64,000 bases of DNA, from the NCBI RefSeq assembly GCF_016839145.1, contig NZ_CP069303.1, positions 1,674,001-1,738,000 of the forward strand, read 5' to 3'. Origin of the DNA: Shinella sp. PSBB067 (GTDB lineage Bacteria > Pseudomonadota > Alphaproteobacteria > Rhizobiales > Rhizobiaceae). Positions 63,715 through 64,000 of this stretch are shown here, piece by piece. The number at the start of each line of letters is the position of its first letter. The first letter of the stretch is position 1. The notes below the pieces were generated by a model. That model had not been told where the DNA came from. It ran no database searches and saw only the letters and a list, made by a program, of their open reading frames with translations. A program made the translations under genes and the position numbers.

Positions 63715-64000
63715 GCCGCCTCCGGCGCGAGGTCGATCACGTGCATGTAGGAGCCGCAGACAGCGCCGCGCCGAAGGCCGGCCTCCCCGAGGTTTTCACC
63801 CATGGCGTCCGTCACGGCGAAGAGGCGTTCCGCCGCCCCTTCCCGAACGACGGTGGAATAATGGAACTCGTGCGCCGTCATCGGCGCGGCAAAGCCCGAG
63901 CCCGCCAGCGGCGTGACCCGGCGGTAGCCGAGATGGCGCCGCCGCTCGGCAAAGCTGGTGACGAGCGGCAGGAGGCCGAGCATGGCATGGCGCGTTCCGT
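63711..64000 (-). CDS. cobB: Cobyrinate a,c-diamide synthase CobB, C-terminal part (cut by window edge)
   Basis: Only the last ~96 residues are in the window; the frame remains open at 64000. It reads RHAMLGLLPLVTSF, then LGYRRVTPLAGSGF, AHEFHYSTVV with the conserved His/Glu region and LRRGAVCGSYMHVID, the glutamine amidotransferase-type C-terminus of CobB. Amidates cobyrinate at positions a and c. Upstream member of the cobB-cobC-cobD run. Confidence 0.85.
   Translation of the reverse strand, partial: GTRHAMLGLLPLVTSFAERRRHLGYRRVTPLAGSGFAAPMTAHEFHYSTVVREGAAERLFAVTDAMGENLGEAGLRRGAVCGSYMHVIDLAPEAA

Overview
The window is a GC-rich, densely coded chromosomal segment of an alphaproteobacterium, almost certainly a member of the Rhizobiaceae (Rhizobium/Sinorhizobium/Shinella-like; the genus cannot be settled by eye). 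The family call rests on the acpXL-fabZXL-fabF2XL-fabF1XL-adh-lpxXL cluster for very-long-chain fatty acids of lipid A, on fixNOQP with fixGHIS, fnrN and hemN, on a Usg protein, on aerobic-type cob genes, and on rhizobial intergenic mosaic (RIME-like) and REP-like repeats. No rRNA, tRNA, CRISPR array, prophage or insertion sequence was seen.

Layout. 0-10.4 kb: usg end, a membrane protein, methyltransferase, beta-hydroxyacid dehydrogenase, Lrp regulator, nuclease and uracil-DNA glycosylase, a histidine kinase, dgkA, then divergent cobT/cobS with a DUF1289 protein and a retropepsin-like protease. 10.4-18.6 kb: VOC protein, ABC-2 exporter pair, an intergenic region with an orphan terminator, GST, extensin-like lipoprotein, chemoreceptor, thioesterase and two small membrane proteins. 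18.9-24.8 kb: an unusually extended uvrB, RIME repeats, a J-domain protein, dusA and a gamma-carbonic anhydrase. 24.9-28.2 kb: zinc module zur-znuB-znuC facing znuA with two palindromic Zur-box candidates. 28.2-39.7 kb: a beta-mannoside uptake and catabolism operon (binding protein, two permeases, ATPase, GH2 beta-mannosidase, isomerase, Gfo/Idh/MocA dehydrogenase, aldo-keto reductase) with a divergent LacI regulator. 40-41.4 kb: gnd.

41.6-53 kb is a microaerobic respiration block: fixGHIS (cbb3 oxidase maturation and copper supply) and fixNOQP (the oxidase), separated by a forward SRPBCC/VOC/GGDEF group, with a hemerythrin-like protein diverging from fixN and a PAS protein next to it. 53.2-58.7 kb is the lipid A very-long-chain fatty acid cluster. 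58.9-61.1 kb holds hemN divergent from fnrN. TTGAT-N4-ATCAA type boxes stand before fixN, fixG and hemN, and a weaker one before fnrN, so FnrN encoded here can plausibly control all of them. The window ends with an L,D-transpeptidase and cobD-cobC-cobB (cobB is cut by the window edge).

The most unusual points are: (i) FabF2XL has lost the whole Cys-His-His triad while FabF1XL keeps it, suggesting a ketosynthase/chain-length-factor-like pair; (ii) UvrB carries a long N-terminal extension and a C-terminal tail, each containing a copy of the same in-frame palindromic insert, plus a three-fold tail motif; (iii) an intrinsic terminator lies between acpXL and fabZXL; (iv) REP/RIME-type repeats sit between cistrons of two operons; (v) a 12-bp motif is shared by the mannoside operon and gnd promoter regions; (vi) an orphan terminator suggests an unannotated small RNA near 13 kb.
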